A DNA stretch of 64,000 nt from Sacculina carcini. Its lineage: Eukaryota > Arthropoda > Thecostraca > Sacculinidae. The stretch is taken from the NCBI GenBank assembly GCA_916048095.2, contig OU696577.1, positions 4,248,001 through 4,312,000 on the forward strand, given 5' to 3'. A program made the position numbers and the translations under genes. The notes beneath the pieces were generated by a model. The model had not been told where the DNA came from and made no database searches. It saw nothing but the letters and a program-made list of their open reading frames with translations. This document shows, piece by piece, positions 1-9,617 of the stretch (positions within the stretch are counted from its first letter, which is position 1; each line of letters starts with the position of its first letter).

Positions 1-928
1 CTGAATTTAGACTATCGGTCGTCATTCCTTTTTGCACCCCGGAACACAGCTTCAGGAATTTCCTGATAATACATCATAATGAACACAAACAAGAAAGCAT
101 CAATATATCTGTGATAAACTATACATTTCATACTACCCGCAGTTATTTATTATGATTAATATTAATTGGTATTTTAAGCGACTGTGACTGTACATACTGT
201 GACTATATGACACTACCCGCTGTGAACCAATCTACAGCGATGCCTCCCAGTAAACTCAAGCGGTTATTAAAATTCGCGCGCGGGACAAGATTCGAACCGC
301 GAGCCTCTGACGCAAGATTTCAGCGTCTTAGCCACTGAACTACTCGAGATCTGAAATGATTTCTGTTATATATTGTAGCTAATGAGTTTCAAGCATCACT
401 AATATATATTGCATAATCAATAACCTAATTTTAAACAACCAATTTAGACGAAAAGCGAAACACTAGCAGCTCCAAAGCTAACAGCTAAACAGTGTTCACC
501 TCCGTTGATTTATAACTATGATGGTATGCAAATATATGTAAGACATATTCAACGAAGCCAAGACCACATGAGAAACGAGCAGATGTACATATTTTACTGA
601 ACCTATGAACGTAACCAAACCTCTGACCGCAGCAAAATGTCCAGGATGATGACATGCAGAATCATCCGAGTGAGGATCACAAAATGGCTGCGCAAATCAC
701 ACTTGACACGAAATTTGACAAATTCACACTTCACTCTAATCCACACTGAAGTGAAAATCACTAAACACGTCAATTATTGCCAAGAATAGCACGCGATAAA
801 ACACTAAACACACGAGAACACCAACCACGTGCGCTCGCTAACGTGCAACTGCCATGCTGACAGTTGAAAAAAACCTCCGAGCGCTGTGACGTGACGATGA
901 CGTCATACTTTCGTGGAAGGGCCTGTAG
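1..928. other. Non-coding start of window
   Basis: No convincing reading frame or exon was seen on either strand, apart from the tRNA-like repeat listed separately. A perfect cAMP-response-type palindrome TGACGTCA lies at 898-905 and a second at 1045-1052, on either side of the CCACCTAGATA palindrome. They could belong to a promoter, but no transcript unit can be tied to them. Confidence 0.4.
282..351 (-). repeat. tRNA-like (SINE head or tRNA pseudogene)
   Basis: Read on the minus strand, this stretch has an A-box-like TAGTTCAGTGGCTAAG (328-343) and a B-box GGTTCGAATC (289-298), spaced as in a tRNA or a tRNA-derived SINE. The acceptor ends do not pair, the T stem does not pair, and the anticodon loop lacks the U33 position, so it does not look like a working tRNA. 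It may be a SINE head or a decayed tRNA gene. No poly(A) or LINE-like tail was recognised beside it. Confidence 0.4.
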
Positions 929-1016
929 CAACGCCACCTAGATACTAGTATCTAGTAGTATCTAGGTGGCGTTGCCTGTAGTCTAGGTGGCATTGCCTTG
1001 TATCTAGGTGGCGTTG
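929..1016. repeat. Palindromic repeat with CCACCTAGATA arms
   Basis: Arms CAACGCCACCTAGATA (929-944) and TATCTAGGTGGCGTTG (959-974) form a perfect 16-bp inverted repeat around a short loop. Two more right-arm copies follow as direct repeats at about 981-995 (one change) and 1001-1016 (perfect). The same family recurs near the other end of the window at 63319-63383. It is probably a small foldback element or MITE. Confidence 0.6.
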
Positions 1017-1801
1017 ACTGGACTCAAGTGAACCGTCGACGGTATGACGTCACACCGCACGCCACTCGACAACGTCACTCGAACTTTCTAGAACGTTCAG
1101 TGGCGTCCAAACTAACGCCACAGAAACAATATAAAGAACGTTATTGCGACAATTACTAAAAATATTTACATTTGCAATTAGTGTATTTCACTTTTATATT
1201 AGCTGTCCGCTTTAAATTACATTTTGATGATTATGCTCCTTTTTGCGATGTTAGACAAATAATATTGAGTCCCAGATAAGAATGGTCCCAGATCGGAGAA
1301 AGGATGGAAAAATAGTACCAACTCGGAAAGAGGATAAAAATGAAGAATTGGTGTATTTTCTTCCTTCAGAACTGCAAACAAAAATTGACCTTTTTGAAGG
1401 TTATTTTTATGAAGGTTAGGTTATTTTAGGTTACTTTTTATAACAACAACGTGTATTTGCTATAGCGCCGGTAAAACACAAGCGCGAAAAACGGAAAACA
1501 TCAATTGAGATAAAACGACAATTGTAAAGAATATGGGAGAAATGAGCAAGTAAAAGAAAGAGAAGTCACAAAACAACCAAAATTGGTAAATAGCAAGCAC
1601 AAGCACAAAGGGCACAGTTCCAAAAAATCAAGTGGTATGTTCGAACAATAAAATCGACAGAGAATTATTACAGAGAACATTCACAATAGAATAAATAAAG
1701 CAGCAAGGAAGGAAAGGAAGCAGTAACTGTGCTCAAGACAGGGAAAAATAAGACAACGAGAATTGAAACAATCATGAAACGGAGAAATAGTTCAAACAAT
1801 A

Positions 1802-3300
1802 TCACAGAGAGGCGAAAGGAGAGAGAGAGTGAGAGACGGGATCAAATGAAATGTCAAAAGGGTACAGGCGAAGCCGATGGCGGAATGACCGAAATGAAGA
1901 GGCGCGGGTGATATGAGAGGGAAGAGAATTATACAAGCGAGGGGCGTAAAAGAAGAACGATTTAGAGGACCAGGAAGATTCATTAGATGCACGAGGACAA
2001 GCGAGAGGAAGAGGGCGACGAGAGGAGTGTGAGTCAGTGGGAGACAAAAGATTAGCAAGATAAGAAGGTTGGTGAGGATCATGCAGAAGCTTGTAAATGA
2101 GACAGCAAAGGCGAAAATGAATTCGTGGGATGGTAGGAAGCCAGTGGAGTTGAAAAAGTAGGTGAGACGTGTGGCGAGAAAAGGTAGGATGAAAGACAAA
2201 TCGACAAGATTGGTTGATCACACGTTGAAGGATTAAGAGATGAGAACGAGGAGCACTAAAGTAAAGCGAGTTGCAGTAGTCTAACCTGGGGAAAATGAGA
2301 GTATGAACAAGAGTGATGGCGGAATTTTTATCAAGATAGGGACGTATAGGGTAGAGAGAGCGCAGAATAAGACGACAAGTGCGGACGACAGAAACGATAT
2401 TGTCAAAGCAGGAGAGCGAAGAGACAAAGATAGAGCCGAGATTGCGAACAGCAGTTGAGATAGGAAATGGGAGAAGAGGAGGTGAAATACGAGGTGGATG
2501 GAGGACGATGAACTCAGACTTAGAAGTATTCAAGTACAACTGCCGAGAGGCGGCCCATGAGGAAATTTCAGAAAGTATATCAGAGAGAAAGGAGGGAGTA
2601 TCAGGAGTGACAGGAATGAGGAATTGGATGTCATCGGCATAGATTTTGAAAGTAATGGAATGTTTTCGAAGAACAGGGCAAAGAGAAGACATATAAAGAT
2701 TAAATAATAGTGGGCCAAGGACGGAACCTTGGGGAACACCAGATCGAAGAGGGAAGTGAGCAGAGGTAGAGGAATTGAAGTCAACTGAGTAAGTACGATC
2801 AGTGAGGTAAGATTTCAGAAGAGAAAGGGCGGAAGAAGATAGACCCAAACAGGAAAGATCACGAATAATAATAGGGTGACTAACAAGATCAAAAGCCGAG
2901 GACAGATCAAGTAATACCAAGAGGACAGATTGACGGTAGGAGAAGTGTGAAAGGGTATCATTACACAAGGAAATAAGTACAGATTCAGTAGAGTGAGCAG
3001 AGCGGAAACCAGATTGACACGGGTCAAGGAATTTAGAGATGTAAGGAGAGAGTTGCAATGAAATAGCGGATTCAAGGAGTTTGGAGGGAAGACTGAGGAG
3101 AGATATAGGACGGTGATTGGTGAGAGCAGCGGGATCAAGAGTAGGTTTTTTATAATTGGTCGAACAATAGCATGTTTGTCTGGCAAGAAAACACCATGCA
3201 GAAAAGAAGAGTTGATAAGGTGGAGAAGGTAAGGCACAAGAGAAGGAAGAGACACAGAAATAGCTCGAAAATTAATTGAGTCCGAGGGAGAGTGGGACAT
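1802..3300 (-). pseudogene. L2-group LINE ORF2, reverse transcriptase part
   Basis: The main frame (3058-1802) holds the RT core: FLDPCQSGFRSAHSTE, SSAFDLVSH, GVPQGSVLGPLLF and the catalytic YADD in FKIYADDIQF, followed by the thumb with PRLDYCNSLYF and LHWLPTIPRIHFRL. The upstream RT part (LPDKHAIVRPIIK) sits in a different frame at about 3150-3240, so the gene is frameshifted near 3060-3150. The C-terminal end reads FDPVSHSLSPFASL and stops at 1802. Similar C-termini occur at 54756-55109 and 55285-56064. Confidence 0.8.
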
Positions 3301-3306
3301 CTTGAT

Positions 3307-4640
3307 TTAAGACAAAAGGTGGAGAATGTCAGGAAGCGAGACAAAAGAAAATGAAGGAAAATTTTCGGAAGTGCGAGTATGACAGAGGGAGGATCGGAAA
3401 GGAGAGATATTCTTTAGAACAGAATCAATTTTTACAGAGAAAAAAGACGCAAACTGAGAGGCTGTAAGATCACACGAGGTAGAAGGAGATCGGAGACCGC
3501 AGAGAGAATTGAGAGAGGACCAGAGAGATTTAGAAGAACGGGAAAGGGAAGCAAGTTTGGATTTGTAAAAATCTTGTTTGGCAATATGTAATGCAGAAAC
3601 ATAAGACGACCGGGCAGAGCAAAGTAGTTCCCAATCCTGTGAAGATCGAGTTCTACTCCAGACAGTTTCGGCACGCCGCTGAGTATGTTTAAGAGAATGA
3701 AGATGAGAGGAGAACCAAGGGGGAGAGGAAGTGAGAGGTTTAGACCGAGTGACCAAAGGAAACATAAAATCATTTATACCTGAGAGAACATCTGAAATGG
3801 CTGGAAAAATATCGCGGAGAGGGAGCCAGTAGAAGCGGTCGAGAGGAAGTAAGGAAGATAAAAGTGAAGTAAATTTAGTAGGATCAAACTGTTTGTAATT
3901 GCGATATGAGAATGGTGGAGGACAAGCAGCACGGGAGAAAGGAAGTGAAGAAATCAAGAGGCAATGGTCAGAAATATTTGGATCAGAAGGCAATGTGAAA
4001 ACATCAGGAGGAGGACGGTCTGAGGAGATAGCGGGAGCGGGAGAGAGAAATAGGTCAAGAGAATGACCAGATATGTGAGTAGGAGAAGAATTCAAAATTG
4101 ATAGACCGAGTGCCTGAAGAAGAGAAATGAAGTTTTGACAGTAAGGATTATTGGATGGGGAGTCAACCCAGAAATTGAAATCCCCTACGACGATGAAGTC
4201 GCTGGAGAAACGTGAGGAGACAGCATCGATGAGGTAAGAAAATTCGTTAAGGAAAAGAGGAGATGAGCCAGGGTGATTATGACGGTATACTATCAAAAAA
4301 CAAAATTTAGAGAAAGAAGGAACAGCAAGGGAGAGAGCAAGGAATTCAAATGAGGAGCAATCCGGAATCAGGTCATTTACAGGAGAAACAGAGAAAGACT
4401 TGGAAAATATACAGCCAACTCCACCGCCAGAAGATTTAGAATGTGAGCGAGATTTGTGCAAGAAATTGTAAGAGGAGGGAATATTTGCAGCGAAAGAAGA
4501 AACATCAGAATCGAGAAGCCAGGTTTCAGTTAAACACAAAATAGAGAGATTGAATGAAGAGATTAAATTACAGATCGAGTTTTATTTCTGCAGGAACGAA
4601 TGTTAAGAAGCCCAATGGAAAGATGAGAAGGACGGGATGT
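3307..4640 (-). pseudogene. L2-group LINE ORF2, apurinic-type endonuclease part
   Basis: The open frame from 4539 carries the exonuclease-endonuclease-phosphatase signatures LTETWLL, IVYRHNHPG, VVGDFNFWVD and ISDHCLLISS in order. The domain nicks target DNA to prime reverse transcription. Motif GLLNIRSCRNKT, normally the start of this domain, lies upstream in another frame at about 4570-4610, so there is a frameshift or stop near 4540-4565. Another frame change separates it from the RT at about 3300. Confidence 0.75.
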
Positions 4641-4703
4641 TGGAGGGAAAGTAATAGGGGTAGCAACAGTAGAGTGAGAGGAGTGGTGAGAAAGGGGAAG
4701 TAG

Positions 4704-5763
4704 TCAAGCCTGAGGAGAAGCAACAGGAGAATCATCAGTCGCAGTGCGGAGGCGAAGAGAATTACGCACACCGATGAATGAAGGGCAAGAGGAGCTGAAA
4801 GACGAGTGGGAGTGAGGACGTCCTGCCTGAGCACAGTTGCGGCATTTAGCTGCCCCAGTACGATCACATTGAGAGGACCGATGAGGACCTGCACAATGTC
4901 CACAAGATTCAGGGTGATTACAGTGGATGGCCTTGTGGCCCAGACCAGCACAGCGGAAGCAGCGAGCTACCCAGAAGCGGTCGTACACCGCACACGACTG
5001 CAAGCCCACGAACAACCGGTCTCCCATAGAGCGGATCAGAGAGCGGCATTTCGGTGACAAAGAAAACACCGCATGAACGCCTGAGGTCTTGGGTTTCGTC
5101 AAGAAAAGCAGATGAAGTTCAGAGGACGAGACAGCCGACAGAAATGAATTTTTCCTCTTGAGGGAGGCGACTATATCTTCGGCTGAAATATCGACAGGCA
5201 CATGCGCAAGCGTAATCCTAGGTTGCCGAGGAGAGTCCGCCGGAACACTGACGTCATTATCGGGCATCGCCGAGCGAACGCAATCAGCGGCACGCACAGC
5301 ATCAGCAGACGAATTGCAGCGCAGAACAAGCCCACCGCTGGCAGTCGGGCGAGAACTTGCAACCGGGACATCCGCGAGTGCCGGAGTCACCGACGCAGCG
5401 ACCACAGGAGAAGAACCACGCGACTTGACAACGACAGTATAGGAGCGCACAGGGACTCTCTCAGTACCAGTCAACGGAAATGCAGAAATCGGCGGAGGAG
5501 AGACCGAGGCAGTCGCCAGCGAATAAATTTTCGACTCTATGGAGGACAGCCGGGCACCGAAATCACCCACATTGCCGGCAATGTCAATGGCCAGCTTGGC
5601 GCGACCAATGCATGGAGAGCAAATCCAATTGATGGACTTAAGAGAGTCCAGCTTCACCCCCTGCAACGACGCGCACTTAGTGTGCGCCCATGAGTCACAG
5701 AGCGAACATGTGACACATCTCGTGGAGTCACCACCGCCGGTCCGTGACGCAGATGTCCGTGGT
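4704..5763 (-). CDS. L2-group LINE ORF1 (PHD-like finger plus CCHC nucleic-acid-binding protein)
   Basis: This is the first ORF of the LINE at 1445-5765. The open frame starts after a stop near 5765. Its N-terminal part reads CVTCSLCDSWAHTKC and, further on, WICSPC, which is the second half of a PHD-type zinc finger. A low-complexity linker follows, then a conserved block ending in two CCHC-like knuckles (CFRCAGLGHKAIHC and CGHCAGPHRSSQC). Such ORF1 proteins bind element RNA. No ATG precedes the PHD part, so the true start is unclear: it may be non-AUG, or the 5' end may be damaged. A diverged relative lies at 57338-58400. Confidence 0.65.
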
Positions 5764-5829
5764 CATGGCGTAGGCGATGCGAAATTCGGGTTTGAAGTGA
5801 GTATGCGCGCACAAATGCCTATAAAATGA

Positions 5830-6314
5830 CGGGATGCACCGGAAAAAGACGGAATTGCAAGGAAATTTAAAACCAAACTTTTCACTGCATATCCAAAACG
5901 CCCAAAATACCGGAAAGAATGCTTTTATGCACAATAGTGAATAGTTATAGGCTATTAGGTTACTTTTTTATGTTCACAAACACACCGTGTATTTCATATA
6001 GCCCACTAATTCGGAAATGCGTGATAAACATGTGATAAAGCGATACAAAAGTGATAATAACATTAAAACTCATAGGTTATTTTTAGGTTTCTTTTCTAGG
6101 TTACATTTCTCGAAAATAAAGTTACTTTTTTCTTATTTTAGGTTACTTTTTTGACAGCTCTAATAATCAGCTAACACAGTAGTATCGCCATCTAACGACA
6201 ATATACACAAACAACGTGTCTCCTCATCGCTCTATACATAAACACAAAGTTATATTAACAAAGTGTCTACACGGCAAAACCACAATACGCTGATCCGCTT
6301 TTTTCATTTATTTT
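5830..6314. other. Gap with GTAACC-rich repeats and a possible second LINE tail
   Basis: There is no gene. 5958-6005 (GGTTACTTTTTT, then CGTGTATTTC and TATAGCCC) resembles the 3' end of the L2 copy at 1420-1470, so it may be the tail of an older truncated relative. Further GGTTACTTTT motifs occur at 6060-6150 and, inverted, at 7490-7660. Confidence 0.35.
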
Positions 6315-6680
6315 TTATCCGTCGGTGTATATAAATTGGAAGTCATTATTAAATGTGTTCAGTTCATTAAATTGACTCTGTATGTAAGCATCATTCAATC
6401 CTTGTTTGTTTTCATTAGTGATATTACAACTGGTTGTAATGCCTTTCATATTCCAGAAAAATTGAAGCTCATGAAGTTGTTGCATTGGCAGAATATTTAC
6501 TTCCAGATCCTGTCTCATTTGTTTACCTAATTGATTATAGGGCAATGTAGCGAATTTATAATTAGTTTCCGAGTCTACTATATTTACAATTTTAGAGTTT
6601 TTGCTCGTTGAAGCCCTTATACCGTACTTGACAAGACAAAATATCCTGCGATTACTCTGACAGTATCGCCAAATCTAAGA
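6315..6680 (-). pseudogene. LINE remnant, RT-to-RNase H linker (I-group-like)
   Basis: The minus-strand frame reads GIRASTSKNSKIVNIVDSE at about 6560-6620 and ends with FQFIYTDG at 6315. FIYTDGS is the start of the RNase H domain of I-group LINEs; the same motif occurs in the fragment at 52756-53836. Only the region between RT and RNase H is left, ending in a stop right after YTDG. The match is short, so the clade call is tentative. Confidence 0.45.
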
Positions 6681-6699
6681 AAATTAATCCCTTTGTTAC

Positions 6700-7990
6700 A
6701 TTCACATGCGGAATAATTTGTGTTCTGAGAATTTTAGGTTTTGATCAATTATTAGACCTAGATATGTATGACTTTTTACTTGCTCTATTGGCTTGCTCTA
6801 TTTTAAAATGACGTCTTTTTGCTTAAATTCATTAAATTATGACAAATTCACGTGCATAGTGGTTGCAGGATATTCAACTGAGCATCATATTGACATATGA
6901 GTGCCGATAGAATACTTCTCCTAATATTGGGGGTAAATCAATTGAAACATAAAGTCAAGAAACGGTGTGCTCCGCGCGATGACTTTTAGCGCGGACTGTA
7001 TGTCTGTGTGAGCGTAAATACTGCATGTGTGAATGCCCCCGTTCTCATGCAAGCAACCTGTCCTCACCATCTTATGATAAGGTGGCACTGTTTCGCCGCT
7101 GAGCTCAAGCGTGGAAAAGTATCTCTATCTCACGCTCTGAAAATCACGTAATGTTTGTTCCCTGTGTAGTATTGAAAAGTTTTATTGTGCAACATCAGGT
7201 ATACAGAGAGCTTAAGCGTCGTACTATCCCATGCTCCAAACATCTCGTGGTACTCTGGCTCGTGAGAGTTTCCAAAAATGGAAGCACAATTGAATCCGTA
7301 CCCTAAAATATGTAAAAATAATCATTACCACACATACTTTATTGAAGAACAGGTGCTAAATTTTAGCCGCCAAAATATTGAGATTTCTTGATCTTCAGAC
7401 ATGATTTTCCACCATTTCCCATTTTTATACCAATTTATACCATTTTTGTATCTCTTATCTGCAAAAATTACCAAACCCAGTGATCAAGTAACCTAATAAC
7501 AAGAAAAGTAACAGAAACTAATCTAATGACGAAAAAGTAACCTAGAGATGAAAAAGTAACTTTTGGTAACCTAATAACTTTTTATAAATTATCGTAAGCA
7601 TCTTTTTTGTGTTGTTTGAGGTATCTTATGAAAATGTGATTTTTGGTGAAAAAGTAACTATTATTTTGTGACACCTCTACTGATACGTTAGGAGTCATAG
7701 ATAGTAGTCTGATAGATAGTATGTGATATGTCGCGAGTTTTTATAATCGCGACTCGCTGCTTTGATTGTCAGGTTGTTGCTAGCTCGCTTCGTCTCATAT
7801 GCCTGGTGCTGTTGTTCGGTATTTTGCAGGGTTTTGTTCAATAATGTAACGACACCAATATGTTGAGATGTTGGTCCTCGTCGTTCGGCTGATCGTGATG
7901 TCTTGACAGTTCCTCTTGTTGAGTTCCGCGATAACAAGTAATAGTTGCCCAGTCGTAGTTTAATTGTATATTTGCAACAACCAGTCAATT
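6700..7990. other. Intergenic stretch left of the gypsy element
   Basis: No gene was recognised. The stretch contains several AAAGTAACCT and GGTAACCTAATAAC motifs (7490-7660), the inverse of those at 6060-6150. A 97-codon minus frame at 7695-7988 matches no family I know and has no supporting feature. Confidence 0.3.
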
Positions 7991-7994
7991 ATAC

Positions 7995-8684
7995 TGTGGC
8001 GCCTGTGCAAATGTAGGCCAAAAACATTTGCCCATACACCACAAACACACACTCTACCAGCGCTTCAGCGGTACGCGTCCCGGAGGTGTATGTCCCCTGC
8101 ACACAGACATACACCACGTACAAACACCAGCCAGCGCGCACCGACCCGGTACAGTGCCGCGTCCCGGAGGTGTATGTCCCCTGCACACAGACATACACCA
8201 CGTACGAACACCAGCCAACGCGCACCAACCCGGTACAGTGTCGCGTCCCGGAGGTGTATGTCCCCTGCACACAGACATACACCACGTACAAACACCAGTC
8301 AGTGCGCACCAACCCCAGTGTCTGGGCCAACATCTGGTTCGCATCCGCCTGACCACATCCTCACCCAGGGATGCAGCAGCCATCGAGGGCAACATCTGGT
8401 CCACAGCCGTGCGCCCAGACCATATGTGACCCAGAACACCAGGCGACAACATACACACACATTCTCAACCACACACGCCAGCGACGTATAAAACACCGTC
8501 ACACACACTCTTCCACAACCAGTCCACAGAACTCACCCTGTTGCTGGCTCGCTCTGTTGTTTACCATTGCTCGTGTTTTGTTTCGCCACCGTAAGTAACC
8601 GCCTCTGAACTGTGATCTCTTGTGAATATATATTGTGTTGTCGTCCCCCATTGTGTCGTTCGACAGACCCGGGGGGTTGCAACA
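7995..8684 (+). repeat. 5' LTR of the gypsy element
   Basis: It begins TGTGGCGCC and ends GCAACA. It contains three 84-bp tandem repeats (starts 8074, 8158, 8242) and a TATA-like GTATAAAAC near 8486. It is nearly identical to the 3' LTR at 12768-13468. Confidence 0.92.
8074..8318 (+). repeat. Three 84-bp tandem repeats, each with a hairpin
   Basis: Each unit starts CGCGTCCCGGAGG and contains GGTGTATGTC and its exact inverse GACATACACC, separated by about 11 nt, so each can form a 10-bp stem. The third unit is cut short. The same array is in the 3' LTR at about 12847-13090. Open frames through this array on both strands are repeat artefacts. Confidence 0.85.
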
Positions 8685-8768
8685 AAGTGGTGACCCCGAC
8701 GTGATCACTTCATTGAGTTTATCGGTTATAGCTCTGATTGTGGTTGTTTTGCCATTACGCCGCGCACT

Positions 8769-9617
8769 ATGTCTTTTGACAAGCCCGCCGTGGGAGGCCC
8801 GCCCCCGCCATTCGTTGAAGACAGCCCACACATCTGGGTAATTCAGCTCGAGCTTTACTTCAAGCGCACAAAAATCAGCGATGAAGAAACGCGGTTCCAG
8901 ACGGCAGTTTCTATGCTGCCAGCGCACCACGTCATGGAATTCATCGACCTCATTCGGCAGCCTCCTGACGACTGCTACACACAGCTGTGCGCCGCGCTGC
9001 AGTCTCGACTCGGCAAATCGGCGGAGGAAAAACTCAGGTCAGTGTTAAGCGCTAAAGAGCTAGGTGACCGCAAGCCCACACAGATTCTGCGTCATTTGCA
9101 GGAATTAACTTCGCCGTATTTGAAAGACGGCGAGTCTGAACTGGTACGGCAGATCTTCATGAAGGCGATGCCTGAAGCAGCAGCTCCGTTTCTCCAATTC
9201 CTGCCGGCAGACACAACTCTAGAAACACTTGCAGGTACAGCCGACCGAGTGATTTCATCACTGCCGAAAGCGACGGCTCTCATAAGCGCCGTAAGTGGCC
9301 ACACACGCAGAACAGAGCGCCCGTGCGAAACTACAGGCGGGAGCTGCACACAATGTACGGCGAACGCAAGGGAACTAGCGGCCGTCAAACGTCAGCTGGA
9401 CGAAATTCAGCGCCATCTGCAGCGACTATCCGTGGAACCACGTCGCCCCGCCTCTTCTACCAAGCGCGTACAGAGGCGTTCCCAGTCTCGAGGTCGCTTG
9501 GCGGAGCTCGACGACAACGACTCAAACTCAGGTCAAGTGTGCTGGTATCACAAACATTTCGGCGCTAGAGCCAAAGCCTGCGTCAAACCGTGCACGTTTG
9601 ATTTAAACTTGCAATGA
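8769..9617 (+). CDS. gag of the gypsy element
   Basis: A 282-codon frame starts 85 nt after the 5' LTR. The middle is a retrotransposon capsid-type helical region. The C-terminus is basic and ends with CWYHKHFGARAKACVKPC, a Cys/His pattern seen at the end of gag in many invertebrate Ty3/gypsy elements in place of a CCHC knuckle. Gag forms the particle around element RNA. Its stop overlaps the pol start as ATGA, which suggests the restart or frameshift expression usual for the family. Confidence 0.85.
   Translation: MSFDKPAVGGPPPPFVEDSPHIWVIQLELYFKRTKISDEETRFQTAVSMLPAHHVMEFIDLIRQPPDDCYTQLCAALQSRLGKSAEEKLRSVLSAKELGDRKPTQILRHLQELTSPYLKDGESELVRQIFMKAMPEAAAPFLQFLPADTTLETLAGTADRVISSLPKATALISAVSGHTRRTERPCETTGGSCTQCTANARELAAVKRQLDEIQRHLQRLSVEPRRPASSTKRVQRRSQSRGRLAELDDNDSNSGQVCWYHKHFGARAKACVKPCTFDLNLQ

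Larger units (their letters stand above)
1445..5765 (-). mobile_element. L2-group non-LTR retrotransposon, nearly full length, broken
   Basis: Reading leftwards, the order is ORF1 with a PHD-like zinc cluster and CCHC knuckles, then an endonuclease, then a reverse transcriptase with YADD. The 3' end near 1450-1490 (minus: GCGCTTGTG, then GCGCTATA) matches the L2 3' end seen in full at 54385-54420. The thumb region has the LDYCNSL and LHWLP(T)IPRIHFRL pattern typical of the CR1/L2 superclade. ORF2 is broken by frameshifts and at least one stop. No clear target duplication was found. Confidence 0.8.

Noticed and set aside
282-351. Functional tRNA gene on the minus strand
   Set aside because: A and B boxes are present, but acceptor and T stems do not pair and the anticodon loop lacks U33, so it is listed only as a tRNA-like repeat.
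8074-8318. CRISPR array
   Set aside because: The repeats are contiguous 84-bp units without spacers, inside an LTR of an animal genome.
7964-8508. Overlapping open frames on both strands in the LTRs
   Set aside because: They follow the 84-bp tandem repeats. The same peptide repeats in several frames, as expected when a tandem repeat has a length divisible by three.
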